Assembly (NCBI RefSeq): GCF_900188025.1
Contig: NZ_FZNO01000011.1
Location: 1 to 64,000, forward strand
Length of the DNA stretch: 64,000 bases
Direction: 5' to 3'
Origin: Blastococcus mobilis
GTDB taxonomy: Bacteria; Actinomycetota; Actinomycetes; Mycobacteriales; Geodermatophilaceae
Part shown: piece after piece, positions 52,122 to 61,114 of the stretch
Layout of the letters: every line of letters starts with the position of its first letter
Position numbering within the stretch: position 1 is the first letter of the stretch
Program-made: the position numbers and the translations under genes
Notes under the pieces: model-generated
Databases searched by the model: none
Seen by the model: the letters and a program-made list of their open reading frames with translations, nothing else
What the model was told of the DNA's origin: nothing

Positions 52122-53239
52122 CCGCGCGTCCGCAGATCGCCGGAGCCCGCCGGGTCGTCGTCAAGGTCGGTTCCTCGTCACTGACCACGCTGCCCGGCGG
52201 GCTGGACGCCGAGCGGCTGTCGGCGCTGGTCGACGTCCTCGGCGCGGTGCGGTCCGCCGGCCGGGAGGTCGTCCTCGTCTCCTCGGGGGCGATCGCCGCG
52301 GGCCTGGCTCCGCTGCAGCTCGACGGCCGCCCGCGTGACCTCGCGACGGCGCAGGCCGCGGCCAGCGTCGGGCAGCTCCGGCTGGTGCAGACCTACGCCG
52401 ACGCCTTCGCCCGGCACGACATCACCGTCGGCCAGGTCCTGCTGACCGCCGACGACCTGACCCGCCGCAGCCACTACCGCAACGCCCACCGGACGATGGA
52501 GCGGCTGCTGGCCCTCGGGGCCCTGCCGATCGTCAACGAGAACGACACCGTCGCCACCGAGGAGATCCGGTTCGGCGACAACGACCGGCTCGCCGCCCTG
52601 GTCGCGCACGTGGCGCAGGCCGACGCCCTGGTCCTGCTCTCCGACGTCGACGGCGTCTACGACGGCGATCCGCGCGTCGGCCCCGCCCAGCTGGTGGACA
52701 CCGTCACCGGCCCGGCCGACCTCGCCGCCGTCACCCTCGGCACCGCCAAGCGCAACGGTGTCGGCACCGGTGGCATGGCGACCAAGGTCGAGGCCGCGTT
52801 CATCGCCGCCCACGCCGGTGTCCCGGTCGTCGTCACCTCGACCCCGCAGGGTGCCGCCGCGCTCGCGGGGGAGCGGGTGGGGACGCTGTTCACCCCCATG
52901 GGCCGCCGGCCCAGCGCCCGTCAGTTCTGGTTGCGGTACGCCAGCCGGCCGCGGGGGCGAGTCCTGCTGGACGAGGGGGCGGTCCGCGCCGTCCGCGAAC
53001 GGCACGCCTCGCTGTTGGCCGCCGGGATCACCGGCGTCACCGGTGACTTCCTCGCCGACGACCCGGTCGAGCTGGTCGGACCCGACGGCGCCGTCGTCGC
53101 CCGCGGGCTGGTCGCCTACGACGCCCGGGAGATGCCGGCCCTCCTCGGCCGCAAGACCGGGGACCTCGCCCCCGAGTACCGCCGGGAGGTCGTCCACCGC
53201 GACGAAATGGTGCTGGTCGGCCGCCACGTCGGCCGCTGA
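52118..53239 (+). CDS. proB: Glutamate 5-kinase
   Basis: A 373-residue amino-acid kinase with C-terminal PUA domain. [11 protein letters not shown] is the phosphate-binding N-terminus, [20 protein letters not shown] the substrate/metal region, and [12 protein letters not shown] the late ATP site. It makes glutamyl-5-phosphate for proline synthesis, with ProA (58846) completing the step. GTG overlaps the obgE stop (GTGA). The proA gene is separated by the zinc operon. Confidence 0.97.
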   Translation: MTARPQIAGARRVVVKVGSSSLTTLPGGLDAERLSALVDVLGAVRSAGREVVLVSSGAIAAGLAPLQLDGRPRDLATAQAAASVGQLRLVQTYADAFARHDITVGQVLLTADDLTRRSHYRNAHRTMERLLALGALPIVNENDTVATEEIRFGDNDRLAALVAHVAQADALVLLSDVDGVYDGDPRVGPAQLVDTVTGPADLAAVTLGTAKRNGVGTGGMATKVEAAFIAAHAGVPVVVTSTPQGAAALAGERVGTLFTPMGRRPSARQFWLRYASRPRGRVLLDEGAVRAVRERHASLLAAGITGVTGDFLADDPVELVGPDGAVVARGLVAYDAREMPALLGRKTGDLAPEYRREVVHRDEMVLVGRHVGR

Positions 53240-53263
53240 ACACCGGTTGAGAGACTGCACGGC

Positions 53264-53746
53264 GTGACGATCCGTCCCATCCGCGAAGTCGGTGACCCGG
53301 TGCTGCGCACCCCGGCCGACGAGGTGCGTGCCTTCGACCGCGACCTGGCCGCCCTGGTCCGCGACCTGCTGGAGACCGTCGACCACCCGGGCCGGGCCGG
53401 GCTGGCCGCGCCGCAGATCGGGGTCGGCCTGCGGGCGTTCTCCTACAACGTCGACGGCGTCATCGGGCACATGGTGAACCCGGTGATCGTCGAGCTGTCG
53501 GAGGAGACCCAGGACGGCGACGAGGGCTGCCTGTCCGTGCCCGGCATCTGGGCGCCGACGGTGCGCGCGATGCACGCAGCGGTCGAGGGCTTCGACGTCG
53601 ACGGCAAGCCCCTGCGGCTGGAGGGCAGCGGACTCATGGCGCGCTGCCTGCAGCACGAGGTGGACCACCTCGACGGCAAGCTGTTCCTCGATCGGCTGAC
53701 CGGCGAGGCACGCAAGACCGCGCTGCGCGCCCTCCGGTCCCGCTGA
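53264..53746 (+). CDS. def: Peptide deformylase
   Basis: A 160-residue metalloprotease. Motif 1 [12 protein letters not shown], motif 2 EGCLSVPG with the metal Cys, and motif 3 [13 protein letters not shown] with the two metal His and catalytic Glu are complete. It removes the formyl group from new proteins. GTG 53264. The next gene starts two bases after its stop. Confidence 0.96.
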   Translation: MTIRPIREVGDPVLRTPADEVRAFDRDLAALVRDLLETVDHPGRAGLAAPQIGVGLRAFSYNVDGVIGHMVNPVIVELSEETQDGDEGCLSVPGIWAPTVRAMHAAVEGFDVDGKPLRLEGSGLMARCLQHEVDHLDGKLFLDRLTGEARKTALRALRSR

Positions 53747-53747
53747 G

Positions 53748-54353
53748 GTGGCATTCCTCGAACCGGTGAGCCTGACCGGCGATCTGGTCTCCCTGGAGCC
53801 GCTGCGCCCCGACCACCACGACGAGCTGGTCGCTGCCGCCTCCGACGGGCAGCTCTGGGAGCTCTGGTACACGTTCGTGCCGTCACCCGCGGAGATGGCC
53901 GACGACGTCGCGGCCCGGCTGGCGCGGCAGGCGGCCGGGACGATGCTGCCGTTCGTCGTGCGCCGGTCCGCCGACGGAACGGTGGTCGGCTCGACCACCT
54001 ACTGCAACGCGGACGCCGAGGCGCCGCGGCTGGAGATCGGCTACACCTGGACCGCGCAGTCGGCGCAGCGCACCGGCGTCAACGCCGAGAGCAAGCTGCT
54101 GCTGCTCACCCACGCCTTCGACGTGCTCGGCTGCCTGGCGGTGGAGTTCCGGACGCACTGGCACAACCTGCAGTCCCGGGCGGCGATCGAGCGGCTGGGG
54201 GCCAAGCAGGACGGCGTCCTGCGGCACCACCGGCGGATGCCGGACGGCACGCTGCGGGACACGGTCGTCTACTCGATCCTGCACGCCGAGTGGCCGGCCG
54301 TCCGCAACGGGCTGCGCGCGCGGCTCGGCAGGGAACCGGGTCAGTCGCGGTAG
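53748..54353 (+). CDS. GNAT-family N-acetyltransferase (RimJ/RimL-like)
   Basis: A 201-residue acetyltransferase. LEIGYTWTAQSAQRTGVNAE is the RimJ-type acetyl-CoA region and HWHNLQSRAAIERLGAKQDG the C-terminal RAAIERLG motif of this group. The substrate is unknown; small-molecule or protein N-terminal acetylation is possible. GTG 53748 lies right after def. Its end overlaps the convergent DinB-like gene by 13 bp. Confidence 0.9.
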   Translation: MAFLEPVSLTGDLVSLEPLRPDHHDELVAAASDGQLWELWYTFVPSPAEMADDVAARLARQAAGTMLPFVVRRSADGTVVGSTTYCNADAEAPRLEIGYTWTAQSAQRTGVNAESKLLLLTHAFDVLGCLAVEFRTHWHNLQSRAAIERLGAKQDGVLRHHRRMPDGTLRDTVVYSILHAEWPAVRNGLRARLGREPGQSR

Positions 54354-54985
54354 CTGCCGGCCGCGGCAAGCCGCAGGGTGTCGGCGCCGTCGCCGGTGAG
54401 CTGGTCGAGGGCAGTGCGGCGCCCGGTGACCAGCAGCAGGAGAGAGGCGATCGGGCCCTCCACCGCGGCCCCGGAGCCGACGGACCAGTCGGTGTCCGTG
54501 GCGGCGAGCCGGAACCCGGCCAACCGCCGCCGGGCGCGGAAGGGGAACCCCATGTCCCACACCCGCTGTGCGGCCGCGGCCGCGGCATCGGTGGGCATCG
54601 GTCGGGCCCGGCCCAGGGGCAGGGACATGTCCTGTCCGTGCACCAGCACGTCGATGAGCGGCTCCATGGGCGTGATGAAGGGTGCCGTGCGCCGGGAGCC
54701 CACCATGGTCCGCAGCCGCCGCGCGTACTCCTCACGGGGCAGGCCGGCGGCGCGCAGGGCGGTGTCCCGGATCATCCGGTCGAAGTCGCCCCTGGCCCGC
54801 ACCGCGCCGACGACGGCCGCGCGGTAGCCCATGTGCGCGAGCGTGAGGTGGGCGGCGACGTCGCGCACCAGCCAGGCGTCGCACAACGACGGGGTCTGCC
54901 ACTCGTCCGGGGACAGATCCTCGACGAGGTCCGCCACGCCGGCCCGCTCGGCGTCGATCGTTCGCCAGACGTCGTCGAGGTCCAT
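54341..54985 (-). CDS. DinB/mycothiol-dependent enzyme-like (TIGR03083 family) protein
   Basis: A 214-residue protein of the maleylpyruvate isomerase N-terminal/DinB-like group. LSPDEWQTPSLCDAWLVRDV holds the typical W-x-x-P-S-x-C-x-x-W segment, and HLTLAHM and EPLIDVLVHGQDM contain the likely metal-binding His. Many members bind zinc and use mycothiol. ATG 54985 follows GGGGAGG. It is divergent from a MarR-type regulator across 72 bp, so the regulator may control it. Confidence 0.85.
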   Translation of the reverse strand: MDLDDVWRTIDAERAGVADLVEDLSPDEWQTPSLCDAWLVRDVAAHLTLAHMGYRAAVVGAVRARGDFDRMIRDTALRAAGLPREEYARRLRTMVGSRRTAPFITPMEPLIDVLVHGQDMSLPLGRARPMPTDAAAAAAQRVWDMGFPFRARRRLAGFRLAATDTDWSVGSGAAVEGPIASLLLLVTGRRTALDQLTGDGADTLRLAAAGSYRD

Positions 54986-55025
54986 CACGCCTCCCCACGG
55001 TTGGTACGATGCTCTGACCATTTTC

Positions 55026-55040
55026 GTCAGATCATCTGAC
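55026..55040. promoter_or_regulatory. MarR-type operator in the divergent DinB-like/MarR region
   Basis: Perfect palindrome GTCAGAT-C-ATCTGAC. In addition TCTGACCATT occurs twice (55013-55022 and 55035-55044), 22 bp apart. The site lies between the two starts and could regulate both. Confidence 0.7.
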
Positions 55041-55057
55041 CATTGTCAAGAGGTGGC

Positions 55058-55504
55058 ATGACCGAGGATCCCGAGGAGCGGCAGAACCTGGCACTGCTCT
55101 GCTTCTATCCGGCCCGGGCCATGGAGGCCCGCCTGTACGCAGCGCTGGCCGCAGCCGGCTTCGACGACATGACCCCCGCCCAGGGCCGCATCGCCGCGCG
55201 CATCGGCCCCCACGGCACCCGGCTCACCGACCTCGCTGAGCAGGCGCTGGTCACCAAGCAGACCGCCGGTCACCTGGTCGACCAGTTGGAGCGCGCGGGC
55301 TACGTCCGCCGGGTGCCGGACCCGACCGACGGACGTGCGCGGCTGGTCCAGATGGCAGAGCGCGGGCGGGAGGTCGTCGCGCTGGCCCGGAAGATCGAAC
55401 ACGAGGTGGAGGCCGAATGGACGGCGCACCTCGGGGACAAGACCGCCGCCCAGCTGCGCGCCGCCCTCGAGCGACTGCGCGAGGTGACCGACCCCTACCG
55501 CTGA
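55058..55504 (+). CDS. MarR-family transcriptional regulator
   Basis: A 148-residue winged helix-turn-helix regulator. The recognition region LTDLAEQALVTKQTAGHLVD and the wing YVRRVPDPTDGRARLVQ are typical. ATG 55058 after CAAGAGG. It probably represses itself and the divergent DinB-like gene through the palindrome at 55026. The 3' end overlaps zur by 10 bp (convergent). Confidence 0.92.
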   Translation: MTEDPEERQNLALLCFYPARAMEARLYAALAAAGFDDMTPAQGRIAARIGPHGTRLTDLAEQALVTKQTAGHLVDQLERAGYVRRVPDPTDGRARLVQMAERGREVVALARKIEHEVEAEWTAHLGDKTAAQLRAALERLREVTDPYR

Positions 55505-55923
55505 GGTTCGCGGGCGGCGGCGCAGGCGGCGCAGGTCCCGAAGACCTCGAGCTGGTGCTGCACGTCGGCGAACCCGTGCTGGTCGGCGACGCGGGCGGCC
55601 CAGCGCTCGACGGGGGAGTCGGCGAGCTCGACCGTGCGGCCGCAGGAGCGGCACATGAGGTGGTGGTGGTGCGCCGTGGAGCACCGGCGGTAGGTCGCCT
55701 CCCCGTCGGCATTGCGGACGACGTCGACCTGACCCTGGTCGGTCAGCGCCTGCAGGGTCCGGTAGACCGTGGCCAGGCCCACCCCGTCGCCCCGCGCGCG
55801 GAGCAGCGCGTGCAGCTCCTGCGCGCTCCGGAAGCCGTCGGTGTCGCTGAGGACCGCGAGCAACGCGCTGCGCTGGCGGGTGGGCCGGCGGCTCGCCGCC
55901 TCGGCCGGTTCCGGTCGCGTCAC
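55495..55923 (-). CDS. zur: Fur-family zinc regulator
   Basis: A 142-residue Fur protein. The winged helix includes FRSAQELHALLRARGDGVGL, then ATVYRTLQALTDQGQV. Metal sites are visible: HHHHLMCRSCG with the first CxxC and FGTCAAC with the second, which hold structural zinc. Placement at the end of a znuA-znuC-znuB operon identifies it as Zur rather than Fur. GTG 55923 overlaps the znuB stop by 4 nt (GTGA). Confidence 0.93.
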   Translation of the reverse strand: MTRPEPAEAASRRPTRQRSALLAVLSDTDGFRSAQELHALLRARGDGVGLATVYRTLQALTDQGQVDVVRNADGEATYRRCSTAHHHHLMCRSCGRTVELADSPVERWAARVADQHGFADVQHQLEVFGTCAACAAAREPQR

Positions 55924-56948
55924 GGCCGGCTCGCCTCCTCGATGGGCGGCGTCGCCACCGCATGCGCGCCGTGCTCGTCGTAGTGCAGTCCGGCGCCGGT
56001 CCGGTGCGGGGCGTGGAGATGTCCGTCGTGGTCGTAGTCGACGTGGTCGCCGTGGGGCACCGGCACGTGCCCACAGCCCTGGCCGTGCTCGTGCGGATGC
56101 GCGGCATGCACGTCGGCCCGTCGGCGGTGCCGACGGCGGGCCGAGGTGTCCCGCACGGCCAGGGCGGCCGTCACCAGGAGGAACAGCGCGATGGCCAGCA
56201 GGACGATCGTGCCGCCCGAGGGGGTGCCCGCGTAGTAGGACGCGGTCGTGCCGGCCACGCTGACGACGACACCGATGGCGCAGGCCAGGTAGACCGTCGT
56301 CCGGAAGCTTCGGGCCACCAGTTGGGCGACGGCGCTGGGCACGATCATCAGCGCGCTGATCAGCAGCAGGCCGACGACCCGCATCGACAGCACGACGGTG
56401 CAGGCGACCAGCGTGGCCAGCACCATGTTGAGGGCGAGGACGGGGAGCCCGACGGCCCGGGCGTACTCCTCGTCGTCACTGACCGCGTACAGCCGTCGGC
56501 CGAGCAGTGCGACGACGCCGAGGACGATCAGGGTGATGACCAGGAAGACCGTGACGTCGGCGGTGCTCGTGGTGGTGATCGCGCCGAACAGGTACGCGTC
56601 GAGATTGGTCGCCTGGCCGCGCGGAGCGAGGCTGAGCAGGACGACGCCGCCGGCGATGCCGCCGTAGAACAGGACGGCGAGGGCGACGTCGCCGCTCGTC
56701 CGGCCCCGGGCGCGGACCAGCTCGATCAGGACCGCGCCCAGCACGGCGGCGACCAGCGCGGTCCCCACCGGAGCGGTCGCCGTCAGGACGCCCACGGCGA
56801 CGCCGGTGAGGGCGACGTGCCCGAGCCCGTCGCCGAGGAGGGAGAGCCGGCGCTGGACGAGGAACACGCCGACGGCGGGAGCCACCAGGCCGACCATCAG
56901 GGAGGCGAGGAGTGCGCGCTGCATGAAGCCGTACTCGAGGATCTCCAT
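55920..56948 (-). CDS. znuB: Zinc ABC transporter permease with His-rich tail
   Basis: A 342-residue ABC-3 permease with eight or so membrane helices (about 1-270). Family segments include QRRLSLLGDGLGHVALTGVA and VVGLLLISALMIVPSAVAQL. The C-terminal 65 residues form a long cytosolic His/Asp-rich tail (HAAHPHEHGQGCGH, HGDHVDYDHDGHLH) not present in typical ZnuB. The tail may buffer or sense zinc (inference). One base separates its start from znuC's stop. Confidence 0.95.
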   Translation of the reverse strand: MEILEYGFMQRALLASLMVGLVAPAVGVFLVQRRLSLLGDGLGHVALTGVAVGVLTATAPVGTALVAAVLGAVLIELVRARGRTSGDVALAVLFYGGIAGGVVLLSLAPRGQATNLDAYLFGAITTTSTADVTVFLVITLIVLGVVALLGRRLYAVSDDEEYARAVGLPVLALNMVLATLVACTVVLSMRVVGLLLISALMIVPSAVAQLVARSFRTTVYLACAIGVVVSVAGTTASYYAGTPSGGTIVLLAIALFLLVTAALAVRDTSARRRHRRRADVHAAHPHEHGQGCGHVPVPHGDHVDYDHDGHLHAPHRTGAGLHYDEHGAHAVATPPIEEASRP

Positions 56949-56949
56949 G

Positions 56950-57783
56950 TCAGCTGCCTCCGAGGCGGGCGCGGGCGGCGTCCGGGGTCACCCGGAGCTG
57001 GTCCAGCCGGTAGCCACGGCCCTCCGGCTCGACGGGGTCGTCGGAGTGGTGGTGACCACCGGTGCCGGGTTCGGCGCCGGCGAGCGGACCGTCGTAGCTG
57101 ATGCGTCCGTGGTCGACCACGACCGCCCGGCGGAGGACGCCGGCGAGGGGGCCGGTCTCGTGGGTCACGACGGCGAGCGTCGTGCCGGTCGCCGACACGT
57201 CGGCGAGGACGGCGGCGAGCGCTTCCTGGCTGGCGGCATCCACGCCCGCCGTCGGCTCGTCCATGATCAGCAGCTCCGGTTCGGCCGCCAGGGCCCGCGC
57301 CACGAGCACGCGGCGCTGCTGGCCTCCGGAGAGGGAGGCGACCGGGTCGTTCATCCGGTCGCTGAGCCCGACGGCGGCGACGGCGTCGGCGACGACGGAC
57401 CGGTCGCCCGGGCCGAGCCGCCGGAAGAGGCCCAGCCGCGCGAGCCGGCCCACCCCGACGACCTCACGGACCGTCGCGGGGACCGCGCCGCTCACCGTGT
57501 GCCGCTGGGGGACGTATCCGACCCGGCCGCGCGGGCCGGGCAGCCGTCCGACCGGCGCGCCCAGCACCTCCACCTCGCCGTCCAGCACCGCGGCGAGACC
57601 GAGGAGACCGCGGGCGAGCGTCGTCTTGCCCGACCCGTTGGACCCGAGGACGGCCACGGCCTCGCCGTGCCCGACGGTCAGGTCGACGTGCGCCACGATC
57701 GACACGTCGCCGTAACCGATGCTCGCGTCGCGCAGCCGGATCGCGGGCCCGCGACCCGGCCCAGCGCCCTGCGTGCCGGTCAT
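56950..57783 (-). CDS. znuC: Zinc ABC transporter ATP-binding protein
   Basis: A 277-residue ABC ATPase. Walker A is LGSNGSGKTTLARG, the Q-loop lies in VGYVPQRH, the signature is SLSGGQQRRVLVARALA, Walker B is LLIMDEPTAGVD, and the switch His is in VVTHE. GGHHHSDD near the C-terminus is a small metal-binding patch. It powers zinc uptake with ZnuB and ZnuA. ATG 57783 overlaps the znuA stop by 4 nt. Confidence 0.95.
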   Translation of the reverse strand: MTGTQGAGPGRGPAIRLRDASIGYGDVSIVAHVDLTVGHGEAVAVLGSNGSGKTTLARGLLGLAAVLDGEVEVLGAPVGRLPGPRGRVGYVPQRHTVSGAVPATVREVVGVGRLARLGLFRRLGPGDRSVVADAVAAVGLSDRMNDPVASLSGGQQRRVLVARALAAEPELLIMDEPTAGVDAASQEALAAVLADVSATGTTLAVVTHETGPLAGVLRRAVVVDHGRISYDGPLAGAEPGTGGHHHSDDPVEPEGRGYRLDQLRVTPDAARARLGGS

Positions 57784-58760
57784 GGACAGGACTGCCCCTG
57801 CTGCAGGACGGCGAGATTGCTGCGCATCACCTCGAGGTAGTCCTCTCCCGCGGAATCGTCGGTCAGGCCTTCCAGGGGATCCAGCACCGCAGTCCGCACG
57901 CCGGCCTCGGCTGCCACGGTCTCGGCGACCGCGGGGTCGATGAGCGTCTCGGTGTACACCGTGGTGACCCCTCGATCGTTCACCAGCTCGGAGATCTCGG
58001 CGAGCTGCGCGGGGTCGGGTTCCTGCGACGGGCTGAGGCCGCTGATGCCGACCACCTCGAAACCGTAGCGGTCGGCGAGGTAGCCGAAGGCGTCGTGGCT
58101 GGTGACGAGGGTGTCCACCGCGCACCCGGTCAGGCCCGCCTGCATCTCGGCGTCCAGTTCCTCGAGGTCCGTCCGCAGGGCGGCGGCGTTGTCCCGGTAG
58201 GCGGCCGCACCGTCCGGGTCGATCTCGGCGAGTCGCCCGGCCAGTGCGTCGCCCACGGCGGCGAGCCGAGTCGGGTCGAGCCAGAAGTGCGGATCGGCGG
58301 CCTCGTCCGCTTCGTCCACGGAATGCGCTTCGTCCCCGGCGTGCGCTTCGTCCCCGTGCGCACCGTCCTCGTGCGCTTCCTCATCGTGGGCCGGGGCGGT
58401 GAGGGAGAGGTCCGCGGCCTGGCCGGCGTCCCAGGCCCGGTCCCCGGCCTCCGACCGGGCCGCTTCGTCGACGGCGGGCTGGAAGCCCTCGAGGAACACC
58501 ACCAGGTCGGCCTCGGCGACGGCGGCCACGTCCTGGGGCGCCAGCTCGAGGTCGTGCGCCTCGGCGCCCGGCGGAGTCAGCGAGGACACGGTGACGGCAT
58601 CCCCTCCCACCCGCGAGGCCACCCACTCCAGCGGGTAGAAGCCGGCGACGACCGTGACGCCGTCCTCCCCGCCGTCTTCGCCGTTCTGGCCCGCGCACCC
58701 CGCCAATAGGGTGGCGGCCGCGACGGCGGCAGCTACGGCATACCGCGTCTTAACGTTCAT
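57780..58760 (-). CDS. znuA: Zinc-binding lipoprotein of the Znu transporter
   Basis: A 326-residue cluster A-I substrate-binding protein. The lipobox is LLAGC near residue 22. Zinc ligands expected of the family are visible: His in PGAEAHDLE, His in ADPHFWLD, His in TSHDAFGYL and the late Asp/Glu region. An His/Asp/Glu-rich loop ([20 protein letters not shown]) lies before PHFWLD, as in other ZnuA. ATG 58760 abuts the Zur box, so the transcript may be nearly leaderless; ATG 58769 lies inside the box. Confidence 0.95.
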   Translation of the reverse strand: MNVKTRYAVAAAVAAATLLAGCAGQNGEDGGEDGVTVVAGFYPLEWVASRVGGDAVTVSSLTPPGAEAHDLELAPQDVAAVAEADLVVFLEGFQPAVDEAARSEAGDRAWDAGQAADLSLTAPAHDEEAHEDGAHGDEAHAGDEAHSVDEADEAADPHFWLDPTRLAAVGDALAGRLAEIDPDGAAAYRDNAAALRTDLEELDAEMQAGLTGCAVDTLVTSHDAFGYLADRYGFEVVGISGLSPSQEPDPAQLAEISELVNDRGVTTVYTETLIDPAVAETVAAEAGVRTAVLDPLEGLTDDSAGEDYLEVMRSNLAVLQQGQSCP

Positions 58761-58773
58761 GAGAATCATTCTC
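58761..58773. promoter_or_regulatory. Zur box upstream of znuA
   Basis: Perfect palindrome GAGAAT-C-ATTCTC, embedded in ATGAGAATCATTCTCGCA. It resembles actinobacterial Zur boxes and begins at the base next to the znuA start codon. Zur bound with zinc would block transcription. Confidence 0.8.
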
Positions 58774-58845
58774 GCACAGTTTCGGACGACGGCGGCGCCC
58801 GCCGAGGCGCCGGGGGAGCGCGCGCACCCGCGTACCCTCGCCTGC

Positions 58846-60099
58846 GTGTCCGACGTCACCGACCTGCCACTGATCGGCGCCGCAGCGCTCCGCGCGCGGT
58901 CGGCCGCCCGGGTGCTGCGCACCCTGCCGACGGACGTGAAGGACGCCGCTCTGGCGGCGATGGCCGACGCGCTCGTCGCCCGCAGCGACGAGGTGCTGGC
59001 CGCCAATGCCGCCGACATCGAGGCCGCCGCCGCTGCGGGAACGCCCGACTCGATCCTCGACCGTCTCCGCCTGGACGCCGGGCGGGTGGCCGGCGTGGCC
59101 GCCGCCTTGCGCGAGCTCGTGGCGCTGCCGGACCCGGTCGGCGACGTCGTCCGTGGCTCCCGGCTGCCCAACGGTCTCCAGTTGCGGCAGGTGCGGGTGC
59201 CGTTGGGCGTCGTCGGCATCGTCTACGAGGCCCGTCCGAACGTGACCGTCGACGCCGCCGGCCTCTGCTTGAAGAGCGGGAACGCAGCACTGCTGCGCGG
59301 CTCGGCGTCGGCCTTCCGCACCAACACCGCGCTGGTCGCCATCCTCACCGAGACGGCCGAGAAGTCCGGTCTGCCCGCCGGCTCCGTGGAGCTGCTGCCC
59401 GCCGACCGTGCGTCGGTCGGAGAGCTCCTCAACGCCCGCGGGCTGGTCGACGTGGTCATCCCGCGCGGTGGGGCCTCCCTCATCGAGCGCGTCGTCCGGG
59501 AGTCGACCGTGCCGGTCATCGAGACCGGGGTCGGCAACTGCCACGTGTACGTCGACGCCTCCGCCGACGCCGCGATGGCCGAGGCGATCGTGCTGAACTC
59601 CAAGACCCACCGTGTGAGCGTCTGCAACTCCGCGGAGACCCTGCTGGTGCACCGCGACGTCCCGTTCCTCCCGCGCCTGCTCGGCGCGCTGGCCGGGGCG
59701 GGCGTGGCCCTGCACGGGGACGAGTCGGCGCGGGCGGCCCACGAGGGCGTGGTCCCGGCGACCGACGAGGACTGGGCCACCGAGTACCTGTCGATGGACA
59801 TGGCGGTGCGGGTCGTCGACGACCTGCCCGCCGCGCTGGAGCACATCGCCCGGTGGGGGAGCGGGCACAGCGAGGCGATCGTGGCCGACTCCGCGAGCGC
59901 GATCGCCGACTTCACCGCCGGTGTGGACGCCGCCGCGGTGCTGGTGAACGCATCGACCCGGTTCACCGACGGTGGCGAGTTCGGCTTCGGCGCCGAGATC
60001 GGCATCTCCACCCAGAAGCTGCACGCCCGCGGCCCGCTGGGCCTGCCGGAACTCACCTCCACCACCTACGTCGTGACCGGCAGCGGCCACACCCGCTGA
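58846..60099 (+). CDS. proA: Gamma-glutamyl phosphate reductase
   Basis: A 417-residue aldehyde-dehydrogenase-fold enzyme. [20 protein letters not shown], then [10 protein letters not shown] and the catalytic-Cys stretch [17 protein letters not shown] are in place; [20 protein letters not shown] is the ProA C-terminal signature. It reduces glutamyl-5-phosphate to the semialdehyde with NADPH in proline synthesis. GTG 58846 follows TACCCT, a -10-like box 7 nt before it, suggesting a leaderless mRNA. It is divergent from znuA. Confidence 0.96.
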   Translation: MSDVTDLPLIGAAALRARSAARVLRTLPTDVKDAALAAMADALVARSDEVLAANAADIEAAAAAGTPDSILDRLRLDAGRVAGVAAALRELVALPDPVGDVVRGSRLPNGLQLRQVRVPLGVVGIVYEARPNVTVDAAGLCLKSGNAALLRGSASAFRTNTALVAILTETAEKSGLPAGSVELLPADRASVGELLNARGLVDVVIPRGGASLIERVVRESTVPVIETGVGNCHVYVDASADAAMAEAIVLNSKTHRVSVCNSAETLLVHRDVPFLPRLLGALAGAGVALHGDESARAAHEGVVPATDEDWATEYLSMDMAVRVVDDLPAALEHIARWGSGHSEAIVADSASAIADFTAGVDAAAVLVNASTRFTDGGEFGFGAEIGISTQKLHARGPLGLPELTSTTYVVTGSGHTR

Positions 60100-60100
60100 C

Positions 60101-60216
60101 CGCCGCCGCTGCGCCAGCCACCCCGCCGCCGCTGCGCCGGCCACCCACCCCGCCGCCGCTGCGCCAGCCACCCACCCCGCCGCCGCTGCGCCAGCCACCC
60201 ACCCCGCCGCCCCAGC
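60101..60216. repeat. 27-bp GC tandem repeat, four copies plus a partial
   Basis: Units beginning CGCCGCCGCTGCGCC occur at 60101, 60124, 60151 and 60178, with the first shortened. It starts 2 nt after the proA stop and fills almost the whole gap to the MoxR gene. Confidence 0.88.
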
Positions 60217-60226
60217 AAGGAGCCGC

Positions 60227-61114
60227 ATGCCCCGCCCGCCGTCGCAGTCCCCGCAGTTCTCCTCGGTCGCGGACGTCAGCAAGCGGCTGTCCACGGCCGG
60301 GTACCTGCCCGACGCCCAGATCGCGACGACGGTGTTCCTGGCCGACCGGCTGGGCAAGCCGCTGCTGGTCGAGGGCCCGGCCGGCACCGGCAAGACCGAG
60401 CTGGCCAAGGCGCTGGCGACGGCGACGGGGTCCGGGCTCATCCGCCTGCAGTGCTACGAGGGCCTCGACGAGGCACGGGCGCTGTACGAGTGGAACTACA
60501 AGAAGCAGCTGTTGCGCATCCAGGCGTCCCAGGGCACCGACGGCGCGGACTGGAACACCGTCCACGACGACATCTTCGGCGAGGAGTTCCTGCTCTCCCG
60601 CCCGCTGCTGACCGCGATCCGGCGGACCGAGCCGACGGTCCTGCTCATCGACGAGACCGACAAGGCCGACGTCGAGGTCGAGGGCCTGCTCCTGGAGGTG
60701 CTGTCGGACTTCCAGGTGACCATCCCCGAGCTCGGCACGATGACCGCGACGCGTCGTCCGATGGTGGTGCTCACCTCGAACGCCACCCGCGAGCTGTCCG
60801 AGGCGCTCAAGCGGCGCTGCCTCTACCTGGCGCTGGACTACCCGTCGGCCGACCGGGAGCGGGAGATCGTGCTGTCCCGGGTGCCCGATCTCGCGCCCGG
60901 CCTGGCCGAGCAGCTGGTCCGGACGGTCCGGGCGCTGCGGGCTCTGGAACTGAAGAAGTCGCCGTCGATCTCCGAGACCCTCGACTGGGCCCAGACGCTG
61001 CTCGAGCTCGGCCTGGACACCCTCGACGAGTCGGCGATGCGGTCGACGCTGGGCGTGGTCCTCAAGCACGCCAGCGACCAGGACCGCGCCGCGGCCGAGC
61101 TCCGGCTGAACTGA
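60227..61114 (+). CDS. MoxR-family AAA+ ATPase
   Basis: A 295-residue AAA+ protein. Walker A is EGPAGTGKTELAKAL, Walker B VLLIDETDKAD, sensor 1 MVVLTSNATREL, and the arginine finger is in LKRRCLYL. MoxR proteins act as chaperones that assemble or activate metalloenzymes, usually with a VWA partner; here the partner is the overlapping next gene. The substrate complex is not nearby. ATG 60227 with AAGGAG upstream. Confidence 0.92.
   Translation: MPRPPSQSPQFSSVADVSKRLSTAGYLPDAQIATTVFLADRLGKPLLVEGPAGTGKTELAKALATATGSGLIRLQCYEGLDEARALYEWNYKKQLLRIQASQGTDGADWNTVHDDIFGEEFLLSRPLLTAIRRTEPTVLLIDETDKADVEVEGLLLEVLSDFQVTIPELGTMTATRRPMVVLTSNATRELSEALKRRCLYLALDYPSADREREIVLSRVPDLAPGLAEQLVRTVRALRALELKKSPSISETLDWAQTLLELGLDTLDESAMRSTLGVVLKHASDQDRAAAELRLN

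Noticed and set aside
60101-60216. CRISPR-like or coding repeat after proA
   Set aside because: No unique spacers, unit only 27 bp and contiguous, and no cas genes in the window.
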